NCBI GenBank assembly: GCA_013112555.1
Contig: JABFGK010000002.1
Location: 1,054,001-1,118,000, forward strand
Direction: 5' to 3'
Source: Planctomycetota bacterium
GTDB taxonomy: Bacteria; Planctomycetota; Phycisphaerae; Phycisphaerales; UBA5793
DNA: 64,000 nucleotides
Below, in pieces: positions 49,199-58,783 of this stretch (the first letter of the stretch is position 1; the number at the start of each line of letters is the position of its first letter). The position numbers and the translations under genes are program-made. The notes under the pieces were generated by a model. The model made no database searches. It saw nothing but the letters and a program-made list of their open reading frames with translations, and was not told the DNA's origin.

Positions 49199-50575
49199 TC
49201 AGTCCCGAATCAGGACCATACTGCGGCCCTCGGAGAGCATCTGATAGACCAGTTCCACATCTTCCGACAACATGCGGATGCAGCCTCTCGACATGTTTTT
49301 GCCGATAGACTCCGGGTCGATCGTGCCGTGGATGCCGAAGCCATCCAGGTCTTTCGTGTTCTCATCAAGCCCGCGAATGCCGATCCATCGCTTGCCGATG
49401 GGATTGTCCGGGTCGTTGCCGGCAAAGAACTCGCCGGTGCGCTCGTCGCGCCAGGAAGGATTGATCAGTTTGTTCCCTTCGCGCACGACCCACTCGCCGA
49501 CGGGCGTTGAGCCATATTCACCGAGTCCGATTGGGAATGATCGGACAAACATCTGCTGTCCAAGTTGGTTCGGTTCGCCGACGTACAGATCGAGGCGATG
49601 GTCGCTTTTGTCCACGACGGCATGAAACGGGCCGTGTACAATTTTGATGTTCCGGCCGGCCGGCACCTTTTTCGGGTCAGTGATGCCATTGATGCGGGCC
49701 AGCAGCAGCCAGTCGACACGGCAGCGAGCGGCAATGGTGCCGAGCAACTCACCGTTTGCGACACGATGGCTTTCCGTGTACGGATCGTTTGGCACCACCG
49801 CGTTGCTGAAGATGAGCGTTTCGTTGATGCCGCTCATGATGCGGCGAATGGCTGGGGCTGCCTGGCCGACCTGCGGGTGATACAGGGCCTGGTTATACAG
49901 TTCGCGTGCCCGGACTAGTTCGTTGCGGCTCGCCAGTTCCTCGGCTTGTGTCAGGAGTTGACTCAAGTCGGCCGGTGCCGAGGCCGGGACCACCGGGCGG
50001 ACCGGGGGTTGATCATCATCGACCGGGTTCACCGTGCCGGCGCCATCGTTGTCGCCCGTGACGGCATCGCGGGGGGGAATGATCGGCGTGTCATCATCCG
50101 CCGGCCGGTTGTTCTGCTGGGCCTCGTTGCCAACACGCTCGCCCATGGTGATGACGTCATTGCCCTGATCATGTGCGGGTGGCTGCTGCAGATCCTGTGG
50201 ATTGGGGGTGTTGCTGCCGCCGCGATCTCCCGGATTCCCTGTCGGATTGTTGGTGTATTGGTCGGGCTCATTGGTCCGGCGGCCGGCCGGCATGCCCTGG
50301 TTTGCGGTGTTGTTATTGCTGTTGATCGGTTCGGTCTGCCCGGTCTCGGTGTTGGCAGCCAGGCGTGAATCGGTCCCATCGGTGGCGCCGTTGTTGGCAT
50401 CCTGATCGCCGCTGCCCCCCCAGGGCCAGTAGATATAGGCCGGGATGGCCACAGCCAGCACGACGATGACGGCGACGATCCAGCCCCGGTTCCGTCGGCG
50501 TCGCCGGGCATACATATAGGATGAGCGGCCACCGCTTGATCGGGATTGTTGTGATGACAGGACCATGATGGACAT
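49199..50575 (-). CDS. L,D-transpeptidase (YkuD) with LysM domain and membrane anchor
   Basis: The 458-residue protein has a short basic N-terminus, one membrane helix (GWIVAVIVVLAVAIPAYIYW), a long Asn/Gly/Asp-rich disordered linker (about 60-195), a tetratricopeptide-like helix pair (LLTQAEELASRNELVRARELYNQAL), a LysM domain (SHRVANGELLGTIAARCRV), and a YkuD catalytic domain with HGTIDPESIGKNMSRGCIRM, where the His and Cys are catalytic. It cross-links peptidoglycan stems 3-3 or attaches proteins, in the periplasm. The YkuD-LysM pair is common in Planctomycetes. Start at 50575 or 50566. Confidence 0.92.
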   Translation of the reverse strand: MSIMVLSSQQSRSSGGRSSYMYARRRRRNRGWIVAVIVVLAVAIPAYIYWPWGGSGDQDANNGATDGTDSRLAANTETGQTEPINSNNNTANQGMPAGRRTNEPDQYTNNPTGNPGDRGGSNTPNPQDLQQPPAHDQGNDVITMGERVGNEAQQNNRPADDDTPIIPPRDAVTGDNDGAGTVNPVDDDQPPVRPVVPASAPADLSQLLTQAEELASRNELVRARELYNQALYHPQVGQAAPAIRRIMSGINETLIFSNAVVPNDPYTESHRVANGELLGTIAARCRVDWLLLARINGITDPKKVPAGRNIKIVHGPFHAVVDKSDHRLDLYVGEPNQLGQQMFVRSFPIGLGEYGSTPVGEWVVREGNKLINPSWRDERTGEFFAGNDPDNPIGKRWIGIRGLDENTKDLDGFGIHGTIDPESIGKNMSRGCIRMLSEDVELVYQMLSEGRSMVLIRD

Positions 50576-50710
50576 CCCTTCCGGTCAATGAGCGCGCGCA
50601 CGATACACGGGTCGGGCGGCCCGATCGGTGTAATGGTATCGCCCGTACATCCTACATTCGGCCGGTCTCGGGTCCGGTCGTCAAAAACACGCACGAACAA
50701 TCGGTCCGGG

Positions 50711-53700
50711 TCATTCCGGCTGCCAGTCGGGCAAGCGTCGGCCGGGGGTCCAGGGGGCACCGGCCTGCTCGAGTTGCTCCTCCAGGTCCGGCAGATCGTG
50801 CTCGGCCAGTTGTCGCAAGTCGGACAGCACGCCCTCGAACTCGTCGGCAGCGTACTCGTACTGCTGTCTACATGTGCCTGTGGGTGCGTAGGTTACGTTG
50901 TTCATGGTCCCAACGATGCTGCTCACTCGCCTGCTGATGGACAGGGGGGCCGGCTCGACGTACTTGCGCAGCAGCGAGTCGCCGTTCAGGCTTATGCGGA
51001 TTGTCCGCAGGCTCTTTTCAAGGTCGTCCACATGGGCGATCAGGCCGGCATAGTCGGCTTCCGGAGTGACGAGGATTGCCTGTCTGATATGGTCGAGGCG
51101 GGTCTGTGTCTCGCCGGTCACGCGGGAGGCTGCCTGGACGGCCCGCTGGAGCCTGCCGACTTTCTGCTGGAACGCGAGTGACTCCTCACGCTCGCCCTCG
51201 GTGAGTTCCGGGGCAAACAACGGGACGACCTCAAACTCCTCCGGCCCGGCCAATGGCGCGATGTGGCCGTCGAGTTCCCTTTCGAGCATGATCCAGTAGG
51301 TGCCGGGCAATGCCAGCGGTCCGCTCGGATCGCCGCTCGTCGAGGCCGGGGTCACGGCCGGGTAGCGAAGGTTCCAGGTGGCCCGGTGCATCCCCTTGCT
51401 GCGGGAGGCCGGGAGGCGTCGAACGAGATTGCCGGCGTCGTCATAAACCGTGATGATCGTGCGCGGGGCGCGCTGCTCATCCTCGGCCCGGAGTTGGTCG
51501 ATCGTGGGATAGACCGGCGGCTGTTCATCAACATCGGTCTCGTCGTCAGTCGATTCCTCCGCTTCATCCTTGGCCTTCTTCGCTTCCTTCTCCGCCTCCT
51601 TGCGCTCCTCTGCCAGTGTCTTGATCGTGTCCTTGAGGTAGTAGGTGAACACCGCACCGTAACTGGGATTCGGCGCTGTGTAGAACGTGGCACCTTGCGA
51701 GCCGCCCTTGCGGCTGGTGGGGATATACCACAGGGCCGGCTTGATCGGGAAGATGTGGGCATCTTCCTCGAGGATCTCGGACGTGGCCAGGCGCAGGGGG
51801 GTGTAGTCGTCCATGACATAGAAGCCGCGCCCGAAGGTGGCTGCAACCAGATCGTTTTCGCGTGATTGCGTTTCGAGGCCGCGCACGGAAATTGTTGGCA
51901 TACCGCCGCCGAGTTTCATCCAGTGTTCGCCTTCGTCCGGTGTGAAGTGGACGCCGAACTCGGTCCCGACAAACAGCAGGCCGGCTTTCACATGATCTTG
52001 TGCAATCGCGTGGATGTAACTGCGCTCAGGCAGGTCACCTGCGATGGATGACCAGGTCTCACCGCGATCCCGGCTGACGAGCAGGTACGGTTTGAAATCA
52101 CCCTTCTTGTGATTGTCGAACGCAGCGTACACCGTATCGGCGTCGTGCTGAGATGCAAACAGATAGGTGACATACGTCATGTCCGGGATATCAGGGAAGG
52201 TTTTGATCTGCTTCCATGTTGTCCCGCCGTCCTGCGTTATGTTAATAAGGCCGTCATCGGTGCCGACGTAGATCAGCCCTTCGACGAGCGGGGACTCGGC
52301 CAGCGAGACCGTGTTGCCGAACACGGAGGTGTACTGATGCTTGCTGACGGCATTGATCGGCTGAATTCGGCCCATGATTTCCAGGTGGTTCCGGTTGAGT
52401 TGTCGTGTGAGATCGTCGCTGATGACGGCCCACGATTCGCCACGATCGTCGCTGCGGAACAGGACGTTGGCACCGAAGTAGAGACGGTGTGGGTTGTGGG
52501 GGCTGATGATGAGCGGGGCGTTCCAGTTCCAGCGATATGGCTCGTCCTCCGGCCGCTCCACCGGGCGTATATCAAGTCGTTGGTGGGTGACGCGATCGAA
52601 CCGGACGAGGCCGCCGTATTGGGACTGGCTGTAGACGGTGTTCGGATTCTCGGGATCGACTCGGCTTTGGAAGCCGTCGCCGCCGGTGGTGATAAACCAG
52701 TCCTGGTTGGCAATACCCGATGGGCTCGTCGTGCGTGACGGTCCGCCGATGGTGTTATTATCCTGGGTTCCGCCGTAGACGTAATAAAACGGTTCGGAGT
52801 TGTCAACGCAGAGGCGATAGAACTGGGTGACGGGGAGATTCGGTTTGTAGAGCCAGTTGGCACCGAAGTCGAACGATTCGTAGACCCCGCCGTCACACCC
52901 GACCAGCAGGTGATCGGTGTTGTCGGGGTTGATCCACAGGGCATGGTCGTCCACGTGTCGGCCTCGCCGTGGGACGGACGAGAACGAGCGCCCGCCGTCG
53001 TTTGATCGTTGCAACAGCGTGTCGAGGCAGTAGATGCGATCGGCATTGACGGGATCACAGAAGATCTCGTTGTAATACTGGGGGCTGCTGCTCATGTAAC
53101 TGCTGCGTTTTTCCCAGCGCTCGCCGCGGTTGGTTGAGCGGTAGACGCCGCCGCTGTTGTTGGCAGCCATGACGATGGCATAGATGATGTCGGGATTCGC
53201 CGGCGAGATGTCGAGCCCGATTTTTCCTTTGTCACCACCGGGCAGCCCGGAGTTGATGGTGCGCCAGTTCGCGCCGCCATCGGTTGATTTGTAGATGCCG
53301 GATTCGGGGCCGCCGTCGATGAGGGTCCAGACATGACGTCGGCGCTGGTAGGCGCTGGCGTACATCGTGTCGGGGTCGCGCGGGTCAAGGTGAATCTCAT
53401 TGATACCCGTGTCGTCGCTGATGTGCAGGATGCGTTCCCAGGTCTCGCCGGCGTCGGTGGTCTTGTACAGGCCTCGATCACCGCCGGGGCGCCAGAGCGG
53501 CCCTTGGGCGGCCACGTACACGGTATCGGAGTCGCGCGGGTCGACGACGATCATGCCGATGTGTTCGCTTTCCTTGAGGCCGACGTTCTTCCACGAGCGG
53601 CCGCCGTCGCGTGAGCGGTATACGCCGTCGCCGAAGGACACGCTGCGCTGGCTGTTGTTTTCCCCGGTGCCGACCCAGACGGCATTTGGATTGCTCGGGT

Positions 53701-54184
53701 CGAGGGTGACACAGCCGATCGAGTACGAGCCCTGGCTGTCGAAGACGGGCTTGTAGGTCGTGCCGTTGTTCTCGGTGTACCACACACCGCCGGAGGCCAC
53801 GGCGACGAAGTAGCGGGCGTAGTTTGTCGGATCGACGGCAAAGTCACCGATGCGACCGGAGGCGAGTGCCGGCCCGATGCCGCGCCACTTGAGGGCTGAG
53901 TAGGTGGATGAGACGTAGAGGGGGTCTTTTTCCTCTTTCTCTTCAATGTCCTTGTCCTGATCCTCATCCGCGTCCTCATCCTGGGATTCGTCAGCGGCTT
54001 CCGTTGCTTCCGGTTCCTCGCTCTCTTCGTCCTCCTGCCAGGACATCGTGCTGGCAGGTCCTGCTGCAGCAAGGCTGATGCGGGGAGCGGCGAGGACCCA
54101 TGAGAAGAGTGCAAGCGACCCGGCCACGAGGACCAGCCAGGCCAATCCGGCAGAGTTGAGGCGTCGTGTCATTGTGGGAGCCAT
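50711..54184 (-). CDS. Large secreted BNR/Asp-box (sortilin-like) propeller protein
   Basis: The 1157-residue protein has a signal peptide (LAWLVLVAGSLALFSWVLA) and an acidic low-complexity linker (about 45-85, Glu/Asp). About nine Asp boxes follow (SRDGGRSW, TTDAGETW, STDGGANW, STNRGERW, SNDGGRSF, RSDDRGESW, TQDGGTTW, SRDRGETW, TPDEGEHW), making one large or two smaller propellers to about residue 780. A coiled region (AEERKEAEKEAKKAKDEAEE) and a FlgD-like beta domain (TIITVYDDAGNLVRRLPASRSKGMHRATWNLR) follow. It matches the common WD40/YVTN/BNR-like proteins of unknown function in Planctomycetes and Bacteroidetes. The N-terminal part precedes GIGPALASGRIGDFAVDP, the family landmark. Confidence 0.9.
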   Translation of the reverse strand: MAPTMTRRLNSAGLAWLVLVAGSLALFSWVLAAPRISLAAAGPASTMSWQEDEESEEPEATEAADESQDEDADEDQDKDIEEKEEKDPLYVSSTYSALKWRGIGPALASGRIGDFAVDPTNYARYFVAVASGGVWYTENNGTTYKPVFDSQGSYSIGCVTLDPSNPNAVWVGTGENNSQRSVSFGDGVYRSRDGGRSWKNVGLKESEHIGMIVVDPRDSDTVYVAAQGPLWRPGGDRGLYKTTDAGETWERILHISDDTGINEIHLDPRDPDTMYASAYQRRRHVWTLIDGGPESGIYKSTDGGANWRTINSGLPGGDKGKIGLDISPANPDIIYAIVMAANNSGGVYRSTNRGERWEKRSSYMSSSPQYYNEIFCDPVNADRIYCLDTLLQRSNDGGRSFSSVPRRGRHVDDHALWINPDNTDHLLVGCDGGVYESFDFGANWLYKPNLPVTQFYRLCVDNSEPFYYVYGGTQDNNTIGGPSRTTSPSGIANQDWFITTGGDGFQSRVDPENPNTVYSQSQYGGLVRFDRVTHQRLDIRPVERPEDEPYRWNWNAPLIISPHNPHRLYFGANVLFRSDDRGESWAVISDDLTRQLNRNHLEIMGRIQPINAVSKHQYTSVFGNTVSLAESPLVEGLIYVGTDDGLINITQDGGTTWKQIKTFPDIPDMTYVTYLFASQHDADTVYAAFDNHKKGDFKPYLLVSRDRGETWSSIAGDLPERSYIHAIAQDHVKAGLLFVGTEFGVHFTPDEGEHWMKLGGGMPTISVRGLETQSRENDLVAATFGRGFYVMDDYTPLRLATSEILEEDAHIFPIKPALWYIPTSRKGGSQGATFYTAPNPSYGAVFTYYLKDTIKTLAEERKEAEKEAKKAKDEAEESTDDETDVDEQPPVYPTIDQLRAEDEQRAPRTIITVYDDAGNLVRRLPASRSKGMHRATWNLRYPAVTPASTSGDPSGPLALPGTYWIMLERELDGHIAPLAGPEEFEVVPLFAPELTEGEREESLAFQQKVGRLQRAVQAASRVTGETQTRLDHIRQAILVTPEADYAGLIAHVDDLEKSLRTIRISLNGDSLLRKYVEPAPLSISRRVSSIVGTMNNVTYAPTGTCRQQYEYAADEFEGVLSDLRQLAEHDLPDLEEQLEQAGAPWTPGRRLPDWQPE

Positions 54185-54339
54185 CCTGGAGATAAAGGAA
54201 AGTGGTGAGTCGGAATGAGCCGCGTTTTTACTACAAGGTGTACCGCACAGTCACGCCGGTGTTGCCGGCTGATGGGAACACAGATGCGGGTGTTGAGGTG
54301 GATGGTAGGGATGATGGGGGGGCGAAGGAGGTGATGGGG

Positions 54340-54458
54340 TGAGGGGAGTAGACCGGATCAACGCTGCTTTGAGCGGAGGATCCGGCGGGGGTGCCGGCAT
54401 GAGGTATGGCATGATGCTTGCGCATCATTTTCCCCCCCCGGCGGAGCCGGGGGCTAAT
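54340..54458. repeat. Repeat mosaic: R3, R4
   Basis: R3 (about 54346-54387), a GCATGATGCTTGCGCATCAT stem, and R4 with CCCCGGCGGAGCCGGGGGCT (about 54434-54456). The R4 copy ends in CTA, which is the minus-strand TAG stop of the PLP enzyme gene, so the repeat supplies its stop codon. Confidence 0.8.
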
Positions 54459-55890
54459 GGGTCGAAGCGGCATACAACGCCTGGTCGAGGTCGGCCATGA
54501 TATCGTCCGGGTGTTCGGCCCCGACGCACAGGCGAATGAGATTATCGGGAATGTGGGCCAGTTTTCGGCCTTCCTCGCCTTGCTGCTGATGCGTTGAGAT
54601 CGCCGGGATGGTGGCCACACTCTTGATGCGACCGAGGTCGGTGGCCCGCCAGATGCGCTTGAAGTTGTCAAACACATTCCGCGTCGCCTGATGATCGCCC
54701 TTGACACAGAAACTCATCAGGTGGCCGTAGCGATTCACGGGCTTGCCATATTGCTCGTCGTGCTCGGCATCAACGAGCCACATGTACTTGCTGGCCAGGT
54801 CGTGCAGCGGATGGTTCGGCAGGCCGAGGTATTGAACACTCTCGACCCGTGGATGCTGTTCCAGAAAACGGGCGACGGTCATGGACGATCGGCTGAGCAT
54901 GTCAACTTTCGATCGCAGCGTGCGCATGTCATTGAGCGTCAGGATGGCCTGCATCGGGTGGAGATTCGGGCCGTGATCCCGGTTGGGCAGGTACTTGACG
55001 TAGATCGCAAAGTCCTTCTTGAGATCCTCGCTGTCGATGTTGCTCGTGATATTGCGTCGGGAGATGATGGCCCCGGCCATGCCGAAGCCGCTGGTGGTGA
55101 GCGTTTTGGTGGCAGATTGCACGACGATGTCGGCCCCGTGCTGGATGGGGCGCAACAGCGCCGGCGTCGCCACGGTATTGTCACAGATCAGCGGCAGGTT
55201 ATGACTGTGCGCCAAGTCGGCCACCGCTTGAATATCAAAAAACGACATGCTCGGATTGCTCGGCAACTCGCCGTAGAGGAAACGGGTGTTCTTGTCGATC
55301 TTGCTCGCCCAATCGTCAATGTTCTCGGGATTCTCGACGATGCGCCATTCGATGCCGCGCTCTTCCATGAGGCGAACCTTGAACTGCTGGAACGTCCCAC
55401 CGTAACACGCTGCCGGGGCCACGAAGTTTCGATCCTCGCGCACGTGCTGATGGGTGTGGACGAGAAACGGTTGGACGGCCGTCATGATGGCTGCCATGCC
55501 CGACGAGGTGGAACAGCACGAGGTTTCGCCGGGATAGCCGTATCCTTCGAGCAATGCCATCGCCCACTCGTAGTAGTACGTGGAGGGGTTGGCAATACGC
55601 GAGTAGCACCAGGTTGGGATGAGGTAGGCCAGGGCCGCAGCCATTTCGTCGGAATCGCGGTATGCCTGGGAGGAACTCATGAAGACCGGTTCGATGATGG
55701 CCCCCTGATAGTCCTCGATGGCATCTTCGACGGAGTACAGGCCGTGGACGGCAATGGTGTCGAATCGCCACTTCTTGACGACATCGTGAATGTATCGGTC
55801 GCGACGGGCCAGATATTCGTTGTTGCGGTCGATGTATGCCTGCATGCCGGGCGTGATGTGAATCTGGTCGGGCGGGGTGCTCTCTGCCAT
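54454..55890 (-). CDS. Cys/Met metabolism PLP-dependent enzyme (O-acetylhomoserine sulfhydrylase/cystathionine gamma-synthase-like)
   Basis: It uses pyridoxal phosphate to act on homoserine derivatives in Met synthesis or sulfide assimilation. Seen: YSRIANPSTYYYEWAMALLEG (the usual YSRxxNPT block), SSGMAAIMTAV, LPLICDNTVATPALLRPIQHGADIVVQSATKTLTTSG with the PLP Lys in SATK, and the C-terminal IRLCVGAEHPDDIMADL. The N-terminus is about 60 residues longer than usual. The ATG at 55890 has GGAGGAG ten bases upstream; 478 residues. The R4 repeat supplies its TAG stop. Divergent from thrC; both concern homoserine products, which supports the pathway. Confidence 0.87.
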   Translation of the reverse strand: MAESTPPDQIHITPGMQAYIDRNNEYLARRDRYIHDVVKKWRFDTIAVHGLYSVEDAIEDYQGAIIEPVFMSSSQAYRDSDEMAAALAYLIPTWCYSRIANPSTYYYEWAMALLEGYGYPGETSCCSTSSGMAAIMTAVQPFLVHTHQHVREDRNFVAPAACYGGTFQQFKVRLMEERGIEWRIVENPENIDDWASKIDKNTRFLYGELPSNPSMSFFDIQAVADLAHSHNLPLICDNTVATPALLRPIQHGADIVVQSATKTLTTSGFGMAGAIISRRNITSNIDSEDLKKDFAIYVKYLPNRDHGPNLHPMQAILTLNDMRTLRSKVDMLSRSSMTVARFLEQHPRVESVQYLGLPNHPLHDLASKYMWLVDAEHDEQYGKPVNRYGHLMSFCVKGDHQATRNVFDNFKRIWRATDLGRIKSVATIPAISTHQQQGEEGRKLAHIPDNLIRLCVGAEHPDDIMADLDQALYAASTH

Positions 55891-56110
55891 GGTGGGGAAT
55901 CTCCTCCCGGTCGTCAAAGTGTGGGTGCCGCCTGAAAAACGGACAATCGTGTCCAGCCTATACCTGATTATGGTACGGTACCAGCCGGATGGTGCACCCC
56001 AGGCGGTCGGGCATGCCAAAATAGGCAAACGGCCCCGGTGGGCAGCAGGGTCAGGACGCCCGTCCCACCGGCGAAAAGCCCGACATGGCGATGAATGCGG
56101 GAGACGATCA

Positions 56111-57481
56111 GTGATCAAGTATTACAGCACCAACGGGCAGGAAGCCGGCGTGACGTTGGCACAGGCGCTGCTCACAGGCCAGGCATCGGACCGCGGGCTC
56201 TACATGCCGGACCGGTATCCGACGCTGGATCGAGCCGTGTTGACCACGATGAAAGACAAGTCCTACGCGACGATCGCTTACAAAGTGCTGAAGCCGTTTG
56301 CGGCAGGTACGTTTGATGATGACACATTGCGGGCAGCGTGTGAGAGTGCCTATGACTTCGAGGTGCCGTTGGAACAGGTGGGTGACGGTCGTCAGTACTT
56401 GATGCGGCTGGATCGGGGGCCGACTGCCTCGTTCAAGGATTTCGCAGCCCGAATGATGTCGCGGTGGATGAGTCTGCTCATGCGGCAGCAGGGGGGGCGG
56501 CTCGTGATTCTGACGGCCACTTCCGGCGACACAGGCAGTGCGGTGGCGCATGCGTACCACGGGATCGACCGGGTGGACGTGGTCGTGCTGTTCCCGGTTG
56601 ATGAGGTGTCGGATCGGCAACGGCGACAGATGACGACATTGGGCGGCAATGTGACGACGATTGCGGTCAACGGGAAGTTTGATGACTGTCAGGCACTCGT
56701 TAAACAGGCGTTTGCCGACCCGGACCTGAATCACATTCGGCTCACCTCAGCGAACTCGATCAACATCGGCCGGCTCTTGCCGCAGAGCGTGTATTACGTC
56801 TATGCCTACACCCGGCTTGCCGACACGGCCGCCGGCGAGCCGATGGTTTTTTGTATCCCATCGGGGAACTTCGGCGACATGATGGGTGGCGTGATAGCGA
56901 AGCAGATGGGGCTGCCGGTTTCGAAGTTCATCATTGCGACAAACGCGAACGACGAGGTGCCGCGCTTCCTGGAGACCGGGCAGTATCGGCCGATTGTCCC
57001 GTCGCGAGTTTGCGCATCGAACGCGATGAACGTCGGGCATCCGTCCAATCTGGCCCGGCTCGTTGATGTGTACGGCGGGTGGATGGATGAGAAGGGGGCC
57101 ATTAAGAAGCAGCCGGATATGGGGCGAATGCGCTCTGATGTGTATTCCGTCAGTATTGATGATGCGTGGACCCGTCGGACCATCAAGGAAGCGCACGATC
57201 GATATGCACACACTCTGGAGCCGCACGGGGCCGTCGGCTGGGCCGGGTTGCAGCATTGGCTGCAGACCGATGAAGGGAATGCCCATCCGGATGCGCCCTG
57301 CGTGTCGATCGCAACAGCACATCCGGCCAAGTTCCCGGACGAGATTCGCGCGATGATCGGGGTTGAGCCGGAGGTCCCGCCGAGTCTGGTTGGCCTTGAT
57401 GAGATGGCTGAGTCATTCGAGACGATGGACGACGTTACATACGAACGGTTCCGGGACTGGCTGAATCAGCGGTATTCGTAG
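56111..57481 (+). CDS. thrC: Threonine synthase
   Basis: ThrC turns O-phosphohomoserine into threonine with PLP. MKYYSTNGQEAGVTLAQAL (first residue from GTG), LDRGPTASFKDFAARMMSRWM with the PLP Lys in SFKD, LTATSGDTGSAVAHAY, HIRLTSANSINIGRLLPQSVYY and FCIPSGNFGDMMGG match the thrC1-type. The GTG at 56111 has GGGAG upstream; the frame is open for 78 codons before but without family similarity. 456 residues. A terminator follows. The divergent PLP enzyme shares the homoserine branch point. Confidence 0.95.
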   Translation: MIKYYSTNGQEAGVTLAQALLTGQASDRGLYMPDRYPTLDRAVLTTMKDKSYATIAYKVLKPFAAGTFDDDTLRAACESAYDFEVPLEQVGDGRQYLMRLDRGPTASFKDFAARMMSRWMSLLMRQQGGRLVILTATSGDTGSAVAHAYHGIDRVDVVVLFPVDEVSDRQRRQMTTLGGNVTTIAVNGKFDDCQALVKQAFADPDLNHIRLTSANSINIGRLLPQSVYYVYAYTRLADTAAGEPMVFCIPSGNFGDMMGGVIAKQMGLPVSKFIIATNANDEVPRFLETGQYRPIVPSRVCASNAMNVGHPSNLARLVDVYGGWMDEKGAIKKQPDMGRMRSDVYSVSIDDAWTRRTIKEAHDRYAHTLEPHGAVGWAGLQHWLQTDEGNAHPDAPCVSIATAHPAKFPDEIRAMIGVEPEVPPSLVGLDEMAESFETMDDVTYERFRDWLNQRYS

Positions 57482-57493
57482 GGGCGAAAAATA

Positions 57494-57531
57494 AACGCCC
57501 CGAGATCTCTCTCCCGGGATCTCGAGGCGTT
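57494..57531 (+). terminator. Hairpin terminator after thrC
   Basis: AACGCC and GGCGTT, with CGAGATC and GATCTCG inside, form a long stem around TCTCTCCCG (57494-57531), 13 bases after the thrC stop. The T-run is short (TTCTT). It is bidirectional in shape and could serve the convergent secreted-protein gene ending at 57620. Confidence 0.75.
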
Positions 57532-57619
57532 CTTGATGGTCAGTCACATTGTGATCGCTCGCGCCTGGAGAGACCGTTGCCGTGCAGCGCGTGAGTCGAT
57601 TGATTGCTTGAACAATCTC

Positions 57620-58534
57620 TTAGATGCCGACGACGTTACTTGTTTCGCAGGCCTCCAGATCAGCGGCCTGAACGATGACGCGACCACAGGCACCCGCAGG
57701 AACTCTTCCCTGAATGGATGCATCGCCGTTGGCATCGGCTTTCGCTCGACCGCCTTCTTTGGCCCGGTCGATGTCGAGGTAGAGGCCCGGGCAGCCGGGC
57801 ACCTTTGTTTGGCCGGAACGGTAGCCATAGCCGAAGCCGACCCAGGCATTCGGGGTGGCACCGGTGGCCGAGGCGGTCATGACGCCGGGACAGTCACCGG
57901 TGACGGCGAGCGAGAACCCAGTGGTGCCGTAGGCATGATTGTCGATGACGGGGCTCCACCCGAAGTTCGAACTGTAGATCGAGACGTAGGAGATACCCGG
58001 GTCATGCTGCCAGCCGACAAAGGCATTTTCAGCGCCTCCGGAACTGAGCGAGAAGGGAACGCTGCCGACGAGCGAGCCTCCCAGGTCATAGATATCGACG
58101 GTTCCTGAATAGCCATAGCCTGAGAAGGCCCGCAGATCGATCCCCATGGCCGAGCAGTTTGCATCATATTTAATATCGATGCTGCCGAGCGAACCATTGG
58201 CGAGAAGCGTCCTGGTCTGCAGGCTGAAATAAGTGTCACCGTTCCATTGCAACTGGGTGGCCGACGGGTCTGAATATGTTGCCCCAGCATTGACAAGTCC
58301 CGGGCCCTGGCCGTTGGCCACCGTTGAACTGTCAAGCGTGTACGTGTCGAGATTCTCGGCCCCTCCAAAGGCGACGTTGTAGTTTTCGAAGTCGTCCTCG
58401 ATCTTGTTAGCGCCGAGCATTGCGTCGAGCGTCGCCCGATCCGGGATTTGCTGTGCTTGTGATGCGGTCGTCAGCGCGAACGCTCCGAACGTTACGGCCG
58501 CCAGGGTTGCTGTCCTCAAGTTCCCATGTTTCAT
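57620..58534 (-). CDS. Secreted protein with C-terminal Cys-containing module (paralog A)
   Basis: The ATG at 58534 has AGAGGAC eight bases upstream; 304 residues. A signal peptide (TLAAVTFGAFALTTASQAQ) is followed by IPDRATLDAMLGANKIEDDFENYNV, a beta-jellyroll part with GIDLRAFSGYGYSGTVDIYDLGG, SGGAENAFVGWQHDPGISYVSIYS, and a C-terminal 90-residue module (GATPNAWVGFGYG, KVPGCPGLYLDI, ADANGDASI, GRVIVQAADLEACETSNVV). The next gene is about half identical over its length. Related to PEP-CTERM-style planctomycete exoproteins of unknown role, though there is no C-terminal membrane helix. Confidence 0.75.
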   Translation of the reverse strand: MKHGNLRTATLAAVTFGAFALTTASQAQQIPDRATLDAMLGANKIEDDFENYNVAFGGAENLDTYTLDSSTVANGQGPGLVNAGATYSDPSATQLQWNGDTYFSLQTRTLLANGSLGSIDIKYDANCSAMGIDLRAFSGYGYSGTVDIYDLGGSLVGSVPFSLSSGGAENAFVGWQHDPGISYVSIYSSNFGWSPVIDNHAYGTTGFSLAVTGDCPGVMTASATGATPNAWVGFGYGYRSGQTKVPGCPGLYLDIDRAKEGGRAKADANGDASIQGRVPAGACGRVIVQAADLEACETSNVVGI

Positions 58535-58622
58535 CGCTGTCCTCTTCCTTTCTCTCCGTTTTTCGGTGGAGACTGCCGTACACTGTTGTGGTACGTCGTC
58601 GTGAACACGGGCCCAACCCGGT

Positions 58623-58751
58623 TCACAGTGTTTCGATATCACTGACCCGACAGGCATCCAGATCGACGGCCTGGACGATCACCCTGCCACATGCGGCGAT
58701 TCCTGCAACAAGCATTGACGAAGCGAGCAGGCTGTGAGTTTCCTTTGTCAT
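58623..58751 (-). pseudogene. 42-codon remnant: signal end of a third paralog fused to its C-terminus
   Basis: An ATG at 58751 with AGAGGAAG directly before it opens a 42-residue frame: MTKETHSLLASSMLVAGIAA, then CGRVIVQAVDLDACRVSDIE and the stop. The last 22 residues match the final block of the two full paralogs on either side, and the first 18 look like a signal peptide. About 250 codons in the middle are missing. This is best explained by an internal deletion in a former third tandem copy. Confidence 0.8.
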
Positions 58752-58783
58752 CTTCCTCTGTTCGTCCCGCGATGCGATGCATG

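Noticed and set aside
54691-55935. A 414-codon plus-strand frame
   Set aside because: It is antisense to the PLP enzyme gene, which has catalytic motifs and a strong ribosome site.
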